Below are positions 26,069 through 34,699 of a DNA stretch of 64,000 nucleotides, piece after piece (position 1 is the first letter of the stretch; the number at the start of each line of letters is the position of its first letter). The position numbers and the translations under genes are program-made. This DNA comes from Bacteroidales bacterium (lineage in GTDB: Bacteria; Bacteroidota; Bacteroidia; Bacteroidales; UBA932). Below the pieces are notes generated by a model. It was not told where the DNA came from. It saw nothing but the letters and a program-made list of their open reading frames with translations, and ran no database searches. The stretch spans positions 3,019-67,018 of the forward strand of contig SFJA01000003.1 in assembly GCA_004556005.1 (NCBI GenBank), written 5' to 3'.

Positions 26069-26101
26069 TTTCGGAATTGTCGGATATATTTCCTAAATTT
26101 G
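26069..26101 (+). promoter_or_regulatory. Putative promoter for the DASS transporter
   Basis: TTTC (26069-26072), 21 bases, then TAAATTTG (26094-26101), a full -7 match. It lies in the 101-base gap between pncB and the transporter and leaves a leader of about 55 bases. Confidence 0.45.
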
Positions 26102-26160
26102 CAGACTCGAAAAAGCACCTGGAACCTATATTTCAAAATAGCATCTAAATCTATTGATAT

Positions 26161-27618
26161 ATGTCCAACACAAAGTTTAGCGTAAAGTACCACGTGCTGC
26201 TGCCTCTAGTGCTGCTGCTCACCGTACTTCTATTCTTTATGCCTGCCGAATGGTTCGGCATAGAAGGATTGACCGTGGTTCAGAAGAGGACCATCGCAAT
26301 CTTCATCTTCGCAGCAATGATGTGGATTATCGAGGCAGTACCTGCCTGGGCCACTTCCATCATCACGATGGTATTGCTCATATTCACCGTATCTAACGGA
26401 GCCCTTGCTCCGCTTCTTACCAAACTCCCTGAGGGTGGTTTTGCAGAGGGAGCCGTAGTCGGCTACAAGGACCTTATGGCATCATTCGCCAGCCCTACAA
26501 TCATGCTCTTTATGGGAGGATTCGTGCTCGCCATCGCTGCTACAAAGGTCGGCCTGGACGTTTTCCTTGCAAAGGTGCTTCTCAAGCCTTTCGGAACCAA
26601 TCCTAAGACCGTTCTGCTCGGCATTCTCTTCGTTGTGGCATTCTTCTCGATGTTTATGTCCAACACCGCTACCGCGGCTATGATGCTCGCATTCCTCGCC
26701 CCGGTGCTCAAGACCCTGCCTGCTGACGGAAAAGGCAAGATAGGCCTCGCTCTCGCCATTCCTATCGGTGCAAATATCGGCGGTATCGGAACCCCTATCG
26801 GAACCCCTCCAAACGTGATAGCCCTCGGCTACCTCAAGGAACAGCTCGGTATCGACGTGGGATTCGGCACCTGGTGTATCAGGATGGTTCCTTTCGTGAT
26901 TGTGCTCCTGCTCATCGCCTGGGCGGTGCTGCTGCTCTTCTTCCCTTTCAAGGCAAAGAGCATCGAACTCAAGATAGAGAGCAACGCAAAGCGCGACTCC
27001 AAGTTCTGGGTTGTGGCAGTTACCTTCATCGTAACCATACTTCTCTGGCTCATTCCTGAGTCCATCACCAATCTCAACTCTTACGAAGTCGCTCTCATTC
27101 CGTTTGCAGTATTTGTAGCAACCGGCGTTTTCAAGAAGTCCGACTTTGCAGAGATCAACTGGGACGTGCTTTGGATGGTTGCCGGTGGTCTCGCGCTCGG
27201 AACCGCACTTATGAAGACAGGTCTCGCCAACACCATCGTTGGAGCCATTCCTTTCGGTGCAATGCCTGCGCTCGCAGTTCTCATCGTTTCAGGAATCGTG
27301 GGATACGCCATCTCCAACTTCCTTTCACACACCTCCGCCGCCAACCTGCTTCTCCCGATTCTTACTGCAATCGCAGTGGGTGCTGCCGGAACCGCAATGG
27401 GCGCGCAGCTCAACAACCTCGGTGGAGTACAGGCCCTGCTGATCGGTCTTGCAATTTCTACTTCAGTTGCCATGATCCTGCCTATCAGTACTCCGCCAAA
27501 CGCCATCGCAAGTTCTACCGGCCTTGTAGAGACCAAGGATATGGCCAAAGTGGGCATCATAATGGGTGTCGTGGGACTGATACTTGGCTATGCCGTTCTT
27601 ATTTTAATCGGTTTTTAG
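26161..27618 (+). CDS. DASS-family (SLC13) sodium:anion symporter
   Basis: A 485-residue inner membrane carrier with about 11 hydrophobic segments. The first SNT motif (FMSNTATAAMML) and the paired NIGGIGTPIGTPPNVIA loop are canonical for divalent anion:Na+ symporters of dicarboxylates or sulfate. In the second half, the matching motif reads SNFLSHTSAANLLLPI, so the second SNT is SHT, followed by ISTPPNAIASSTG. Substrate is therefore uncertain; di- or tricarboxylates are likely. The next gene encodes a porin-like outer membrane protein, which suggests a two-membrane uptake path. Confidence 0.9.
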   Translation: MSNTKFSVKYHVLLPLVLLLTVLLFFMPAEWFGIEGLTVVQKRTIAIFIFAAMMWIIEAVPAWATSIITMVLLIFTVSNGALAPLLTKLPEGGFAEGAVVGYKDLMASFASPTIMLFMGGFVLAIAATKVGLDVFLAKVLLKPFGTNPKTVLLGILFVVAFFSMFMSNTATAAMMLAFLAPVLKTLPADGKGKIGLALAIPIGANIGGIGTPIGTPPNVIALGYLKEQLGIDVGFGTWCIRMVPFVIVLLLIAWAVLLLFFPFKAKSIELKIESNAKRDSKFWVVAVTFIVTILLWLIPESITNLNSYEVALIPFAVFVATGVFKKSDFAEINWDVLWMVAGGLALGTALMKTGLANTIVGAIPFGAMPALAVLIVSGIVGYAISNFLSHTSAANLLLPILTAIAVGAAGTAMGAQLNNLGGVQALLIGLAISTSVAMILPISTPPNAIASSTGLVETKDMAKVGIIMGVVGLILGYAVLILIGF

Positions 27619-27629
27619 CTAATTTTACC

Positions 27630-27637
27630 TATATTTG
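27630..27637 (+). promoter_or_regulatory. Putative -7 element for the porin gene
   Basis: TATATTTG lies 42 bases before the porin ATG, immediately before a strong hairpin. No clear -33 box is visible. Confidence 0.3.
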
Positions 27638-27672
27638 CAGTCGGGCCTCAAGGTCCGACTGTTTTTTATTTT
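27638..27672 (+). terminator. Rho-independent terminator after the DASS gene (or leader hairpin of the porin gene)
   Basis: CAGTCGGGCC (27638-27647) pairs with GGTCCGACTG (27652-27661), with a TCAA loop and one G-T pair, followed by TTTTTTATTTT. This is a textbook intrinsic terminator. It sits between a TATATTTG element and the porin start, so it could also act as an attenuator in the porin leader. Confidence 0.7.
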
Positions 27673-27679
27673 AGACGTT

Positions 27680-28996
27680 ATGAAAAAAGTTTCATTAGTT
27701 TCATTGTGTGCTGCCCTAAGCCTTCTATCCGCCTCTCTATATGCGGAAGATTCAGCACCTAAGCTTAAAGTTTACGGTTTCATAAGGAATTACTATGCAT
27801 TCGACAGCCGTGAAAGCCTTGCAGGTACGGAAGACTTGTTCTACTATGTTCCGAAGGACATAAGTCTCAACGACGAAAACGTCGATATCAATGCCAACCC
27901 GAATTTCAAGTTCGCCGCCCTCACTTCCAGGCTCGGAGTCGATGTGAAGGGGTACGAATACAAGGGTTGGGATTTTGCCGCCAAGATCGAGGCTGACTTC
28001 TACAACGGACTTTCAAAAACTGAAGATGACAAGCTGACCAAGTCATCCCTCACCGGAACGGCTAATCTCCGCCTGCGTCAGGCTTATGTAACGATGTCCA
28101 ATTACAGGTGGACATTCAAGGCCGGTCAGGCATGGCATCCTCTGGCTGCCGACATGCCGCACATTTTCTCCCTTAACACCGGCGCGCCGTTCGGTCCTTT
28201 CAGTCGAACTCCTCTCGTCAGCGCCGAGGCGGTCATCTATCCGGGACTCAGCATCACCGCAGCTGCAATATGGCAGCAGCAGTATACCTCCGCAGGCCCT
28301 TACGGCGCTTCTGCCAACTATATACGCAACGGCGGTGGCGAATTGTACCTCGGCCTCAACTACAAGAAAGGTGCATTCCTTGCCCGTGCCGGTATCAATG
28401 CCCTCTCCATCACTCCGAGGACGGTCAACGACAAGAAACTCAAGGTCGTGGAACGCAGTCTGACCTTCATTCCTTTCTTTTATGCACAATATGAGGATGG
28501 CCCTGTAGCTTTCCGTTTCAAGACCGTGCTTGCACAGGGTGGAGAACATCTCAATCTCAACGGCGGTTATGCCATCAGCGGCATGCAGAATGACTCCCGC
28601 AGTTACGTATATACCCCTACACTCAACTCTTCAAGCTGGGCCAGCTTCAAGTACAAGGCAGGTAACCTCGACCTCATCCTTTTCGGAGGCTATGTAAAGA
28701 ATTTCGGCACGATCGACCCTCTGCTCGGAAAGAATACCGTCATAGGGGGCTACGGTGAGCCTATGGGCTTCTATTTTAGCAAGAACAGTTATGACAACCT
28801 GAACTCGATGTGGAGAATCACACCTGAGGCAGTTTACAATTTCGGACGCCTTGCACTCGGTATGGAGTACGAATGCACCAGTGTCCAGTACGGCGACAAA
28901 TCACAGGGAATGAACCTTGACAAGGGGCTTTACGACAAAGGACTGCACTGGGTGACCAACCACAGGGTGCAGGGAATTGTAAAATTCACTTTCTAA
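27680..28996 (+). CDS. Porin-like outer membrane beta-barrel protein
   Basis: A 438-residue exported protein (signal peptide to about residue 22, ending SLYA). The sequence is rich in alternating aromatic/polar beta strands (KVYGFIRNYYAFDSRES, WDFAAKIEADFYNGL, YRWTFKAGQAWHPLAAD) and ends in a phenylalanine-terminated strand (GIVKFTF), typical of outer membrane barrels. It resembles DcaP-like or Bacteroidota porin families and has no TonB plug. The start at 27680 gives a normal signal; an earlier in-frame ATG at 27635 lies in the terminator region. Role: probably passive uptake, perhaps for the substrate of the neighbouring DASS carrier (inference). Confidence 0.8.
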   Translation: MKKVSLVSLCAALSLLSASLYAEDSAPKLKVYGFIRNYYAFDSRESLAGTEDLFYYVPKDISLNDENVDINANPNFKFAALTSRLGVDVKGYEYKGWDFAAKIEADFYNGLSKTEDDKLTKSSLTGTANLRLRQAYVTMSNYRWTFKAGQAWHPLAADMPHIFSLNTGAPFGPFSRTPLVSAEAVIYPGLSITAAAIWQQQYTSAGPYGASANYIRNGGGELYLGLNYKKGAFLARAGINALSITPRTVNDKKLKVVERSLTFIPFFYAQYEDGPVAFRFKTVLAQGGEHLNLNGGYAISGMQNDSRSYVYTPTLNSSSWASFKYKAGNLDLILFGGYVKNFGTIDPLLGKNTVIGGYGEPMGFYFSKNSYDNLNSMWRITPEAVYNFGRLALGMEYECTSVQYGDKSQGMNLDKGLYDKGLHWVTNHRVQGIVKFTF

Positions 28997-29011
28997 AAAC
29001 CTAACCGGGAT

Positions 29012-30655
29012 ATGATACACTATCTTTCACAATTACAGGAAACAACCAGAAGATGCTGGGACAAGCCCGCCGTATGCAACTGGCACGGCGAGCAGTTTAG
29101 TTTTGCTGACCTGGCAGCCAATATAGCCAAGTTCGGAATTTTCTTTGAAAAGATCGGTCTGAAGAAGGGTGACAAGGTCGCTCTTTGCGCCACCAACTCT
29201 GCACGTTGGGCGATATCGTTCCTTTCCATTAACTGTTACGGGACCGTCGTGGTGCCTCTCCTGGCAGAATTTACCCCGGAAAGCGTAGGTTCCCTCGTGC
29301 ATCACTCCGAGAGCAAGCTGCTGTTTGTCAACAAGGAGACCTGGGCCAAGATGGACAAGACCGGAATCCCGGCTCTGAAGGCTGCAATCTGCAACCAGGA
29401 CTACTCGCTTCTGTGGAGCGCCGACGATGCCATAGCAGAGGCTTTTGCTGCGATGGACGATGACTTTGCCGCCGCTTATCCGAACGGGCTCAGTCGCGAG
29501 GACATAAACTATCCGTCCGACAACTGGAAGGACCTCGCCGTTATCAACTACACTTCCGGAACCACCAGCGCTCCCAAGGGAGTTATGCTCACCTATGAGG
29601 CGTTCAGCACCTCCATCGACTTCGCTATCAGGCACATACCTGCAACCGACTCTGACAGCATAGTTTCTATGCTCCCAATGGGACATATCTACGGTCTTGT
29701 GTTCGAATTCCTCTACCCGCTCTCCTGCGGCGTTACCGTATATTACCTCGGCAAGGCTCCGAGCGCATCCACGCTGCTCAAGGCGGTGGGAGAGGTCAAG
29801 CCTTATCTCATCATCACCGTGCCTCTCGTAATGGAAAAGGTTTACAAGAGCTCCATCAAGCCTGTGCTTTCCAAGTGGTATATGAAGGTCCTTACCGCTA
29901 TCCCGGGAGTCAACAAGGTGATTTACAACGCCATAGTCAGCAAGCTGATGGCAGCCTTCGGAGGCAATGTGCAGGAATTCATCATGGGTGGCGCTGCGCT
30001 CAATCCTGACGTGGAACGCGTATTCAGGAAGATAGGCCTGCCTTACACGGTGGGTTACGGTATGACCGAGGCCGCACCGCTGCTTGCATATTCTCACGCC
30101 AAGGACTATGTCCCTGGCTCCTGCGGCAAGAGAGTCGATTCTGCCGAAGTCCGCATCGACTCCGAAGATCCTGAGCACATTGCTGGTGAAATTCAGGCCA
30201 GGGGATCCAACATCACCATCGGTTACTTCAACAATCCGGAGGCTTCGGCAAATGCCTTTACCGAGGATGGCTACCTGCATACCGGAGACCTTGGAACAAT
30301 GGACAAGGAAGGCAACATCACTATCAGGGGCCGCAGCAAGAACATGATTCTGTCAGCCAATGGACAGAATATCTATCCTGAAGAGGTAGAGGCTGTTATC
30401 AACGCCCAGGACTATGTTGCGGAGTCAGTTGTCGTTTCTCGCAACTCCAAGCTTGTCGGACTCGTATATTTCGATGCAGACGGTATTTCAAAGGCCGGAC
30501 TTGATGCGGAAGCGGTGCACGATCTTCCGGAGCATATCAGGCACAAGGCAAACCGCATTCTGCCTTCATACAGTCAGCTTGTCTCCATCGAAACCGTAAG
30601 CGAACCGTTTGCAAAGACTCCTAAGATGAGTATCAAGCGATTCCTCTACAAGTAG
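29012..30655 (+). CDS. AMP-forming long-chain acyl-CoA synthetase-like protein (first of tandem pair)
   Basis: An ANL-superfamily adenylating enzyme, 547 residues. Motifs: the P-loop-like INYTSGTTSAPKGVMLTY (A3), VGYGMTEAAPLL (A5), YLHTGDLGTMD (A7) and GRSKNMILSANGQNIYPEEVE (A8). The C-terminal A10 region reads KTPKMSIKRFLYK: compared with the paralogue next door (KTASMKIRRFLYK), the position of the catalytic lysine is serine. Without an alignment this is only a suspicion. Fatty acids are the likely substrates. It sits 15 bases after the porin gene and 6 bases before the paralogue. Confidence 0.88.
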   Translation: MIHYLSQLQETTRRCWDKPAVCNWHGEQFSFADLAANIAKFGIFFEKIGLKKGDKVALCATNSARWAISFLSINCYGTVVVPLLAEFTPESVGSLVHHSESKLLFVNKETWAKMDKTGIPALKAAICNQDYSLLWSADDAIAEAFAAMDDDFAAAYPNGLSREDINYPSDNWKDLAVINYTSGTTSAPKGVMLTYEAFSTSIDFAIRHIPATDSDSIVSMLPMGHIYGLVFEFLYPLSCGVTVYYLGKAPSASTLLKAVGEVKPYLIITVPLVMEKVYKSSIKPVLSKWYMKVLTAIPGVNKVIYNAIVSKLMAAFGGNVQEFIMGGAALNPDVERVFRKIGLPYTVGYGMTEAAPLLAYSHAKDYVPGSCGKRVDSAEVRIDSEDPEHIAGEIQARGSNITIGYFNNPEASANAFTEDGYLHTGDLGTMDKEGNITIRGRSKNMILSANGQNIYPEEVEAVINAQDYVAESVVVSRNSKLVGLVYFDADGISKAGLDAEAVHDLPEHIRHKANRILPSYSQLVSIETVSEPFAKTPKMSIKRFLYK

Positions 30656-30661
30656 TGTGGG

Positions 30662-32368
30662 ATGAAAAAAGGAAAACGTTTTTTCAACAGATTTTCAGAG
30701 TCTTATATAGATACGCTCGCAAAGCTGTATCATTACTCGACTTCGGTGTATTCCAAGAATACCCAGTCGGTGCTCTGCGACACAGACGTCAGATATACTT
30801 ACGGACAGTTCCGCCGCACCTGCGACGGATTGTCCAGAAGTATGTCGTGTTACGGAATAGGCAGCGGAACCGGAATTGCCCTGCTTGGACAGAGTATGCC
30901 CAACTGGGGCATTGCCTTCTTCTCAGCGGTGGCATTCGGCCGTGTTATCATTCCCATACTGCCTGACAGTTCCGAAAACGAAGTGCGCAATATTCTGGAG
31001 CATTCCGAGGCAAAGGTGCTCTTCGTCAGCCGCAAACTTGCCTCCAAGGTGCCTGCGGACTGTCTTGAGAAGATGACTCTCGTGTATGACCTCGACACGC
31101 TTTCGGTCATACGCCGCGATGACAACGCCTTTACCTGTGACGGCCGCACGGCTGAACCCAATGCCGACGACCTCGCCGCCCTGATCTATACCTCGGGCAC
31201 TACCGGCAAAGCAAAGGGAGTCATGCTCAGCCACCGCAACCTGGTACACAACGTTTTTGCGTCGTACCATACGTTCAAGACGAACGAAAAGGACAAGTGG
31301 CTGTCTATTCTGCCTATGGCCCATACCTATGAAATGAGCATCGGATTCCTCTATCCGTTCTTCGTGGGAGCCAGCGTTTACTATCTGTCAAAGACGCTTG
31401 CCACGACAACCCTGCTCAAGACACTCAAGGTGGTGAAGCCTTCGATTATGCTGAGCGTGCCTCTCATCATCGAAAAAGTGGTCAACTCCAGCGTCCTGCC
31501 GACAATCAGGCGCAGCCGGACCCTCAGTTGGATGGACAGGCATATGCAGTGTCTGCTTTACACCATAATCGGAAGCAAGCTGAAAAAGACCTTCGGAGGC
31601 AAGATGCGCTTCTTCGGAATTGGCGGAGCCAAGCTTAACGAGACGGTCGAGGCCGTGCTCCGAAAGACGCATTTCCCTTACGCCATAGGATACGGAATGA
31701 CCGAGGCTGCGCCTCTTATTTGCGGAGCTGCGCCGAAGGAAACCTGCCTGGGTTCCTGCGGAACCTCAACCTGGGGCGTTCAGGTCAAGCTTGTGGATGT
31801 CAATCCGGAAACGGGCGACGGCGAACTCGTTGCGCGTGGTGACAACATTATGCTCGGGTACTACAAGGATCCGTCACGCACCAAGGCAATGTTCACTTCG
31901 GACGGATTCCTCAGGACCAACGACCTTGCAGCCGTTGACAGCAAGGGCCGCTATTACATCAAGGGAAGGCTAAACAATATGATACTCGGTCCTTCTGGCG
32001 AAAACATATATCCGGAAGAGATAGAGGACGTCATCAACCAGATGGACATAGTCAACGAGTCGATAGTGGTTGACAGGGACGGCAAGCTCGTTGCCCTCGT
32101 AAAGCTGGATGACTCGATCATCGACTGGAAGAACGTAAGGGAAGCCGATGAACTGATAGACAAGATACATTCCATCAGCCGGAACATCAAGGATACCGTC
32201 AATCACGCCGTCAACAAGTCTTCCCGCATTTCCGAAGTGGAAATAATGAAGGAGCCTTTCCAGAAGACTGCAAGTATGAAGATAAGGCGTTTCCTTTACA
32301 AAAAGAGCTCAAATCCTGATGCCGGAGCAGCGGAAGGAGAAACCCATAATTCACAAAACAAAAAGTAA
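30662..32368 (+). CDS. AMP-forming long-chain acyl-CoA synthetase-like protein (second of tandem pair)
   Basis: A paralogue of the preceding gene, 568 residues. LIYTSGTTGKAKGVMLSHRN (A3), AIGYGMTEAAPLI (A5), FLRTNDLAAVDSKG (A7, with N in place of the usual G of TGD), GRLNNMILGPSGENIYPEEIE (A8) and KTASMKIRRFLYK (A10), which keeps the expected lysine. Both copies share the MTEAAPL and RFLYK signatures, so they arose by duplication. The C-terminus has a polar tail of about 20 residues. It is followed after 10 bases by a GH3 gene, an unusual metabolic pairing. Confidence 0.88.
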   Translation: MKKGKRFFNRFSESYIDTLAKLYHYSTSVYSKNTQSVLCDTDVRYTYGQFRRTCDGLSRSMSCYGIGSGTGIALLGQSMPNWGIAFFSAVAFGRVIIPILPDSSENEVRNILEHSEAKVLFVSRKLASKVPADCLEKMTLVYDLDTLSVIRRDDNAFTCDGRTAEPNADDLAALIYTSGTTGKAKGVMLSHRNLVHNVFASYHTFKTNEKDKWLSILPMAHTYEMSIGFLYPFFVGASVYYLSKTLATTTLLKTLKVVKPSIMLSVPLIIEKVVNSSVLPTIRRSRTLSWMDRHMQCLLYTIIGSKLKKTFGGKMRFFGIGGAKLNETVEAVLRKTHFPYAIGYGMTEAAPLICGAAPKETCLGSCGTSTWGVQVKLVDVNPETGDGELVARGDNIMLGYYKDPSRTKAMFTSDGFLRTNDLAAVDSKGRYYIKGRLNNMILGPSGENIYPEEIEDVINQMDIVNESIVVDRDGKLVALVKLDDSIIDWKNVREADELIDKIHSISRNIKDTVNHAVNKSSRISEVEIMKEPFQKTASMKIRRFLYKKSSNPDAGAAEGETHNSQNKK

Positions 32369-32378
32369 AGACACTGAA

Positions 32379-34688
32379 ATGAATAAACTGCTCAACTGCG
32401 CCGCCCTCGCCGCGCTCCTGCCGTTTGCAATATCCTGCGGCACAAGTTCAACCCCAGCCATCGAAAGGAATTCCGCCATAGAGAAACAGGTGGAGTCCGT
32501 GATGTCAAGACTCAGTCTTGAGGATATGATAGGACAGATGATACAGCTTGACATCTCCGTTTTTATGAATGGAGAAGAAGTCGATTATCAGAAACTTGAA
32601 CAGTTTATCAAAGAATATCGCATAGGTTCTGTGCTCAATGTTCCCGCCGGCCGCGCCCAGACTCCGCAAAAGCATTCGGAACTCATTTCCTTTATCCAGG
32701 AAGTTTCAATGAGGGAAATCGGAGTCCCTTGCCTCTACGGTCTGGACCAGAATCACGGAGCGTCCTACACTGCAGGTGCAACAATTTTTCCTCAGGAAAT
32801 AGGCCTTGCAGCCTCTTTTAACCGTGAAAATGCCGTCAAAATGGGCAATATTTGCGCCTACGAGACTCGCGCATCTATGGTCCCATGGACTTTTAACCCG
32901 ACTATGGACCTCACTGTCAACCAGTCCTGGCCGAGAGTCTGGGAAAGCTTTGGCGAAGATGTCTTTGTCAATGCTGAGATGGGCAAGGCACTCGGCAGAG
33001 GCTATCAGGGAGACGACCCGAATCATATCGACAGTCTGCACATTGCATCCTGCATCAAGCACTTCATGGCCTACGGAGCCAGCGTTTCCGGACAGGACAG
33101 AACTCCTTCTTCCGTCAACGAAATCGATATGAAAGGCCGCTACTTCGAGCCTTTCCGCGAGTGCCTGCTTGACGGAGCCCTTTCGCTGATGGTCAACTCG
33201 TCGAACAACTGCGGCATTCCTTTCCACGCCGACGGCCACTACCTTACGCAGTGGGTAAAGGAAGATCTCGGCTGGGACGGAATGATCATTACCGACTTTA
33301 GAGATGTCGATAACCTTTGGCAGAGGGAATATATCGCCGAAGACAAGAAGGACGCAATACGCCTTGCAATCAATGCCGGAATAGATATGGTTATGGAACC
33401 TTACGATCCCGGTTTCGGCGCGCTCCTCAAGGAACTTGTCGAAGAAGGTGCAGTACCACGCTCAAGGGTAGAGGACGCCTGCCGCAGAATACTGCGTCTC
33501 AAGGCCCGTCTCGGACTCTTCGAAAAGCCTGTCTGGGACTCCGCATCATACGAACTCTTTGCCTGTGAACAGTTCTCCGCCACAGCCCTCGAAGCTGCCG
33601 TGGAGTCCGAAATCCTGCTCAAGAACAACGGAATACTCCCGCTCAAGGAAGGAAGCAGGATTCTTGTAACAGGGCCTAATTCCAACTCGATGCGCACGCT
33701 CAACGGCGGTTGGTCATATACCTGGCAGGGAAGCGGAGACCCGTATTTCCACGAGCAGTACAACACCATCTACGAGGCTCTCGTAAACCGTTTCGGCAAG
33801 TCCAACGTAATGTTTGAAGAAGCAATCAGCTATTCCGACAATCGCAACGAGTGGCAGGCCGAGACCTGCACAGGCATCTCCAAAGCCGTTGCAAAGGCCC
33901 GTCAGTGCGATGTCATCGTCTGCTGCGTGGGCGAAAACAGCTATTGCGAAACTCCGGGCAATATCACTGACCTCAATCTTTCCGCAAACCAGAAGATGCT
34001 TGTTCGCGAACTTGCTGCTACGGGCAAGCCTCTGGTGCTCGTGCTCAACGAAGGACGCCCTCGCATCATCAGCGACATCGAAGCTCTTGCCTCAGCCATC
34101 GTTGACGTGCTTCTGCCGGGCAATTACGGCGGAGATGCGCTTGCTCTTCTGCTCAGCGGAGACCGTAACTTCAGCGCGCGCCTGCCATACACCTATCCAA
34201 GCCACACAAATGCGCTCGCTAACTATGACTTCCGCCGCTCGCAACAGCTGCCGGGTCAGGGAGGCGTATATAATTACGACGCAAACGTTGACGTACAGTG
34301 GTTCTTCGGCGAAGGCCTCAGCTATACCAGCTTCGAATATTCGGACCTTAAACTCGACAAGCAGAGCTTCGGTCCGGACGACGAGCTGAATTTCACCGTT
34401 ACCGTAAGGAATACCGGCGACCGCGAAGGTTCTGAGGCGGTACTGCTCTTCTCAAGCGACCTCGTCGCCAGCATTTCGCCGGAGGTGCGCAGACTGAGAC
34501 AATTCGACAAGATTACCCTCGCACCGGGTGAGAGCCGTGAAGTCAGACTCAGCATTCCTGCTTCTCGGCTGGCGTTTGTCGGCGCTGACCTCAAGTGGAG
34601 AGTCGAGAAAGGCGGATTCCGCTTCTCTGTCGGCACTGAGTCTCTGACAGCGGAATGCACTGCAACCAAAGTCTGGGAGAACCGTTAA
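32379..34688 (+). CDS. Glycoside hydrolase family 3 beta-glucosidase-like lipoprotein
   Basis: A 769-residue GH3 enzyme exported as a lipoprotein (FAISC, cysteine 20). The (beta/alpha)8 domain shows GLDQNHGASYTAGATIFPQ, the KHF motif (CIKHFMAYGA), and the nucleophile aspartate in GMIITDFRDVDNL. The alpha/beta sandwich follows (EILLKNNGILPLKEG, DVIVCCVGENSYCETPG), and a fibronectin-III-like domain closes the protein (FTVTVRNTGDREGSEAVLLF). The start at 32379 gives a clean signal; an in-frame ATG at 32319 overlaps the previous gene. Beta-glucosidase/xylosidase-type exo-activity on oligosaccharides is likely. The GH31 gene follows after 11 bases. Confidence 0.94.
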   Translation: MNKLLNCAALAALLPFAISCGTSSTPAIERNSAIEKQVESVMSRLSLEDMIGQMIQLDISVFMNGEEVDYQKLEQFIKEYRIGSVLNVPAGRAQTPQKHSELISFIQEVSMREIGVPCLYGLDQNHGASYTAGATIFPQEIGLAASFNRENAVKMGNICAYETRASMVPWTFNPTMDLTVNQSWPRVWESFGEDVFVNAEMGKALGRGYQGDDPNHIDSLHIASCIKHFMAYGASVSGQDRTPSSVNEIDMKGRYFEPFRECLLDGALSLMVNSSNNCGIPFHADGHYLTQWVKEDLGWDGMIITDFRDVDNLWQREYIAEDKKDAIRLAINAGIDMVMEPYDPGFGALLKELVEEGAVPRSRVEDACRRILRLKARLGLFEKPVWDSASYELFACEQFSATALEAAVESEILLKNNGILPLKEGSRILVTGPNSNSMRTLNGGWSYTWQGSGDPYFHEQYNTIYEALVNRFGKSNVMFEEAISYSDNRNEWQAETCTGISKAVAKARQCDVIVCCVGENSYCETPGNITDLNLSANQKMLVRELAATGKPLVLVLNEGRPRIISDIEALASAIVDVLLPGNYGGDALALLLSGDRNFSARLPYTYPSHTNALANYDFRRSQQLPGQGGVYNYDANVDVQWFFGEGLSYTSFEYSDLKLDKQSFGPDDELNFTVTVRNTGDREGSEAVLLFSSDLVASISPEVRRLRQFDKITLAPGESREVRLSIPASRLAFVGADLKWRVEKGGFRFSVGTESLTAECTATKVWENR

Positions 34689-34699
34689 GAAGAATCGTC

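Noticed and set aside
29033..30280. A 415-codon minus-strand frame opposite the first acyl-CoA ligase.
   Set aside because: Antisense to clear ANL motifs, with no signal for a protein family.
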